The position numbers were made by a program, and so were the translations under genes. Below are positions 31,459 through 32,434 of a stretch of 32,434 nt of DNA, in pieces; the stretch's first letter is position 1, and each line of letters starts with the position of its first letter. The notes below the pieces were generated by a model, which did no database searches, was not told the origin of the DNA, and saw nothing but the letters and a program-made list of their open reading frames with translations. The stretch is taken from positions 1 to 32,434 of IMG/VR virus record IMGVR_UViG_3300044613_001005. The stretch is one strand, 5' to 3'. This DNA comes from a virus.

Positions 31459-32434
31459 TTAATCAAATCTTGCTCTGTTTTCAATCTCCTGCATCCTGCT
31501 CTGACTATTGGTAATATCTGTTTCAACAACATACGCTCTGACTATCGTATCGCCTGATGCACGATCAACACCACCGCCACCTCCGCCACCTAAATCTGGA
31601 GTGTCCATTTGATTAATTGTAGGTATTGAACCCATCGAACCAACACCACCACCAGCAGGAGAAGGTATATCAATGAATCCCGGCTCTGATGATCCGCCAG
31701 GAACTGGAGGAGTTTTTACCGCTAAAATAGATTTTACATTTTTGAATCCAGCAACAACTGCTGCTGCCGCCGCCGCAATACCTAAAGGAACACCGACAAC
31801 TGGTATTTTTGCTAATGATGCAAATGCCGCAGTTGCAGACATATATGTGTCTATTGTTGTTGAAACAACCGCTGCCGCCTTTCCTGCAATCGTATGCTCA
31901 CCAACTGCTTTAGCTACGTTCTTTAAGGTGCTGCTTATTTTCTGTGCATTCTCCGCTCTGGATGCTGCTTCTTTTTTACTAAGTTCAATTCTCGCTTCAG
32001 ATAATTTTTTTTCAGTATTATTATATTCTTCTCCACTTATTTTGCCCTCGTCGTACAATCTTTTATTTAAAGCACCTGCATTATCAAGACCTTTTTTCCT
32101 TTCCTTAAATGTTAAATTTTCATTATTAACTATTGTGTTAAATTTATCAAACTCTTTATCGTTAGCCTCCTTTAAAAATTTGCTATCAATCGCCGCAACT
32201 TCTGCACCATTTTTGTTTTTTAACGCCGCAATTAATATGCCTTTTTGTTTTTCGGTATAATCTGCATTGTTAAGTATTTTATTAGTTTCCTCAAGCATTT
32301 TTTCATTTAAGGCTGCAATTTCTTTTTCTTTGCCTTCCTTAAATGCAGCAATACGAGCATCTGATAAAGTAGCTTGTAAATCCTCTTCGAACTTTTTATC
32401 CTTCTTTGCTTGATCTTCTTTTATTTTGTTATCA
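31459..32434 (-). CDS. Tape measure protein, C-terminal part (cut by the contig edge)
   Basis: 324 codons from the right edge to a TAA at 31459, in frame with codon start 32433. It is rich in coiled coil to about residue 150 of this part, then SSTLKNVAKAVGEHTIAGKA, followed by VVSTTIDTYMSATAAFASLA and KIPVVGVPLGIAAAAAAVVA, the classic hydrophobic C-terminal segment of siphovirus tape measure proteins, and a Gly-rich end (PDLGGGGGGGVDRASGD). The N-terminal part is at 1-1165. Confidence 0.88.
   Translation of the reverse strand, partial: DNKIKEDQAKKDKKFEEDLQATLSDARIAAFKEGKEKEIAALNEKMLEETNKILNNADYTEKQKGILIAALKNKNGAEVAAIDSKFLKEANDKEFDKFNTIVNNENLTFKERKKGLDNAGALNKRLYDEGKISGEEYNNTEKKLSEARIELSKKEAASRAENAQKISSTLKNVAKAVGEHTIAGKAAAVVSTTIDTYMSATAAFASLAKIPVVGVPLGIAAAAAAVVAGFKNVKSILAVKTPPVPGGSSEPGFIDIPSPAGGGVGSMGSIPTINQMDTPDLGGGGGGGVDRASGDTIVRAYVVETDITNSQSRMQEIENRARFD

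Noticed and set aside
31673-32260. 195-codon plus-strand frame
   Set aside because: It is the antisense of the Ala/Gly-rich tape measure C-terminus; low-complexity composition keeps the opposite strand open.
1-32434. CRISPR array, insertion sequence, rRNA
   Set aside because: No regularly spaced repeats, transposase motifs or rRNA segments are visible.
1-32434. Prophage or temperate life style
   Set aside because: No integrase, excisionase, CI-like repressor or host flanking genes are seen; absence is not proof.

Overview
The window looks like a nearly complete genome of a siphovirus-type tailed phage of a Bacteroidota host (Flavobacteriia, Sphingobacteriia or similar). Reasons: it has large and small terminase, portal, HK97-type capsid protein, XkdF-like protease, tape measure protein and an M15 endolysin. 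Base composition is AT-rich. Most start codons lack Shine-Dalgarno sequences. The intergenic regions carry the Bacteroidota -7 promoter box TAnnTTTG. Several proteins belong to families I know mainly from Bacteroidota phages. No integrase or CI-type repressor is visible, so a virulent life cycle is the simplest reading.

Topology: the tape measure gene starts at 1165 and runs off the left edge on the minus strand, and its C-terminal half enters from the right edge and ends at 31459. The contig therefore appears to be a circular (or circularly permuted) genome opened inside this gene. Joined directly, the two halves are out of frame, so 1+3n bases seem to be missing or mis-trimmed at the junction.

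Layout in minus-strand transcription order. A divergent control region at 19447-19677 has back-to-back TATATTTG boxes. To its right, on the plus strand, is a short operon (19678-21190) with a ribbon-helix-helix protein and small membrane or hypothetical proteins. To its left, on the minus strand, are: tiny stop-start-coupled early genes (19446-18242); a leader RNA with two hairpins whose loops are complementary (18151-18230); an SSB-like protein; a noncoding stretch with a 15-bp inverted repeat and a G13 tract (origin or terminator candidate); primase-helicase; SF2 helicase; VRR-NUC nuclease; HTH protein; a DNA methyltransferase broken at a G9 tract; a sigma-like factor; small membrane proteins; a glycosyltransferase/methyltransferase cassette (7481-10701); terminase; a tail assembly chaperone with a probable -1 frameshift at a T9 run; tail proteins; and tape measure. 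Across the contig ends come protease, scaffold, capsid, a candidate tail tube, portal, adaptors, an S74 fibre, holin candidates, endolysin and a metallophosphoesterase, meeting the plus-strand operon head-on near 21190-21236.

The order terminase, tail, tape measure, then protease, capsid, portal and fibre is not the usual head-before-tail order. The most interesting points are the three 9-base homopolymers at which reading frames change (tail chaperone, DNA methyltransferase, a small gene at 21236-21528), and the structured leaders with short upstream ORFs whose stop codons overlap the next start.
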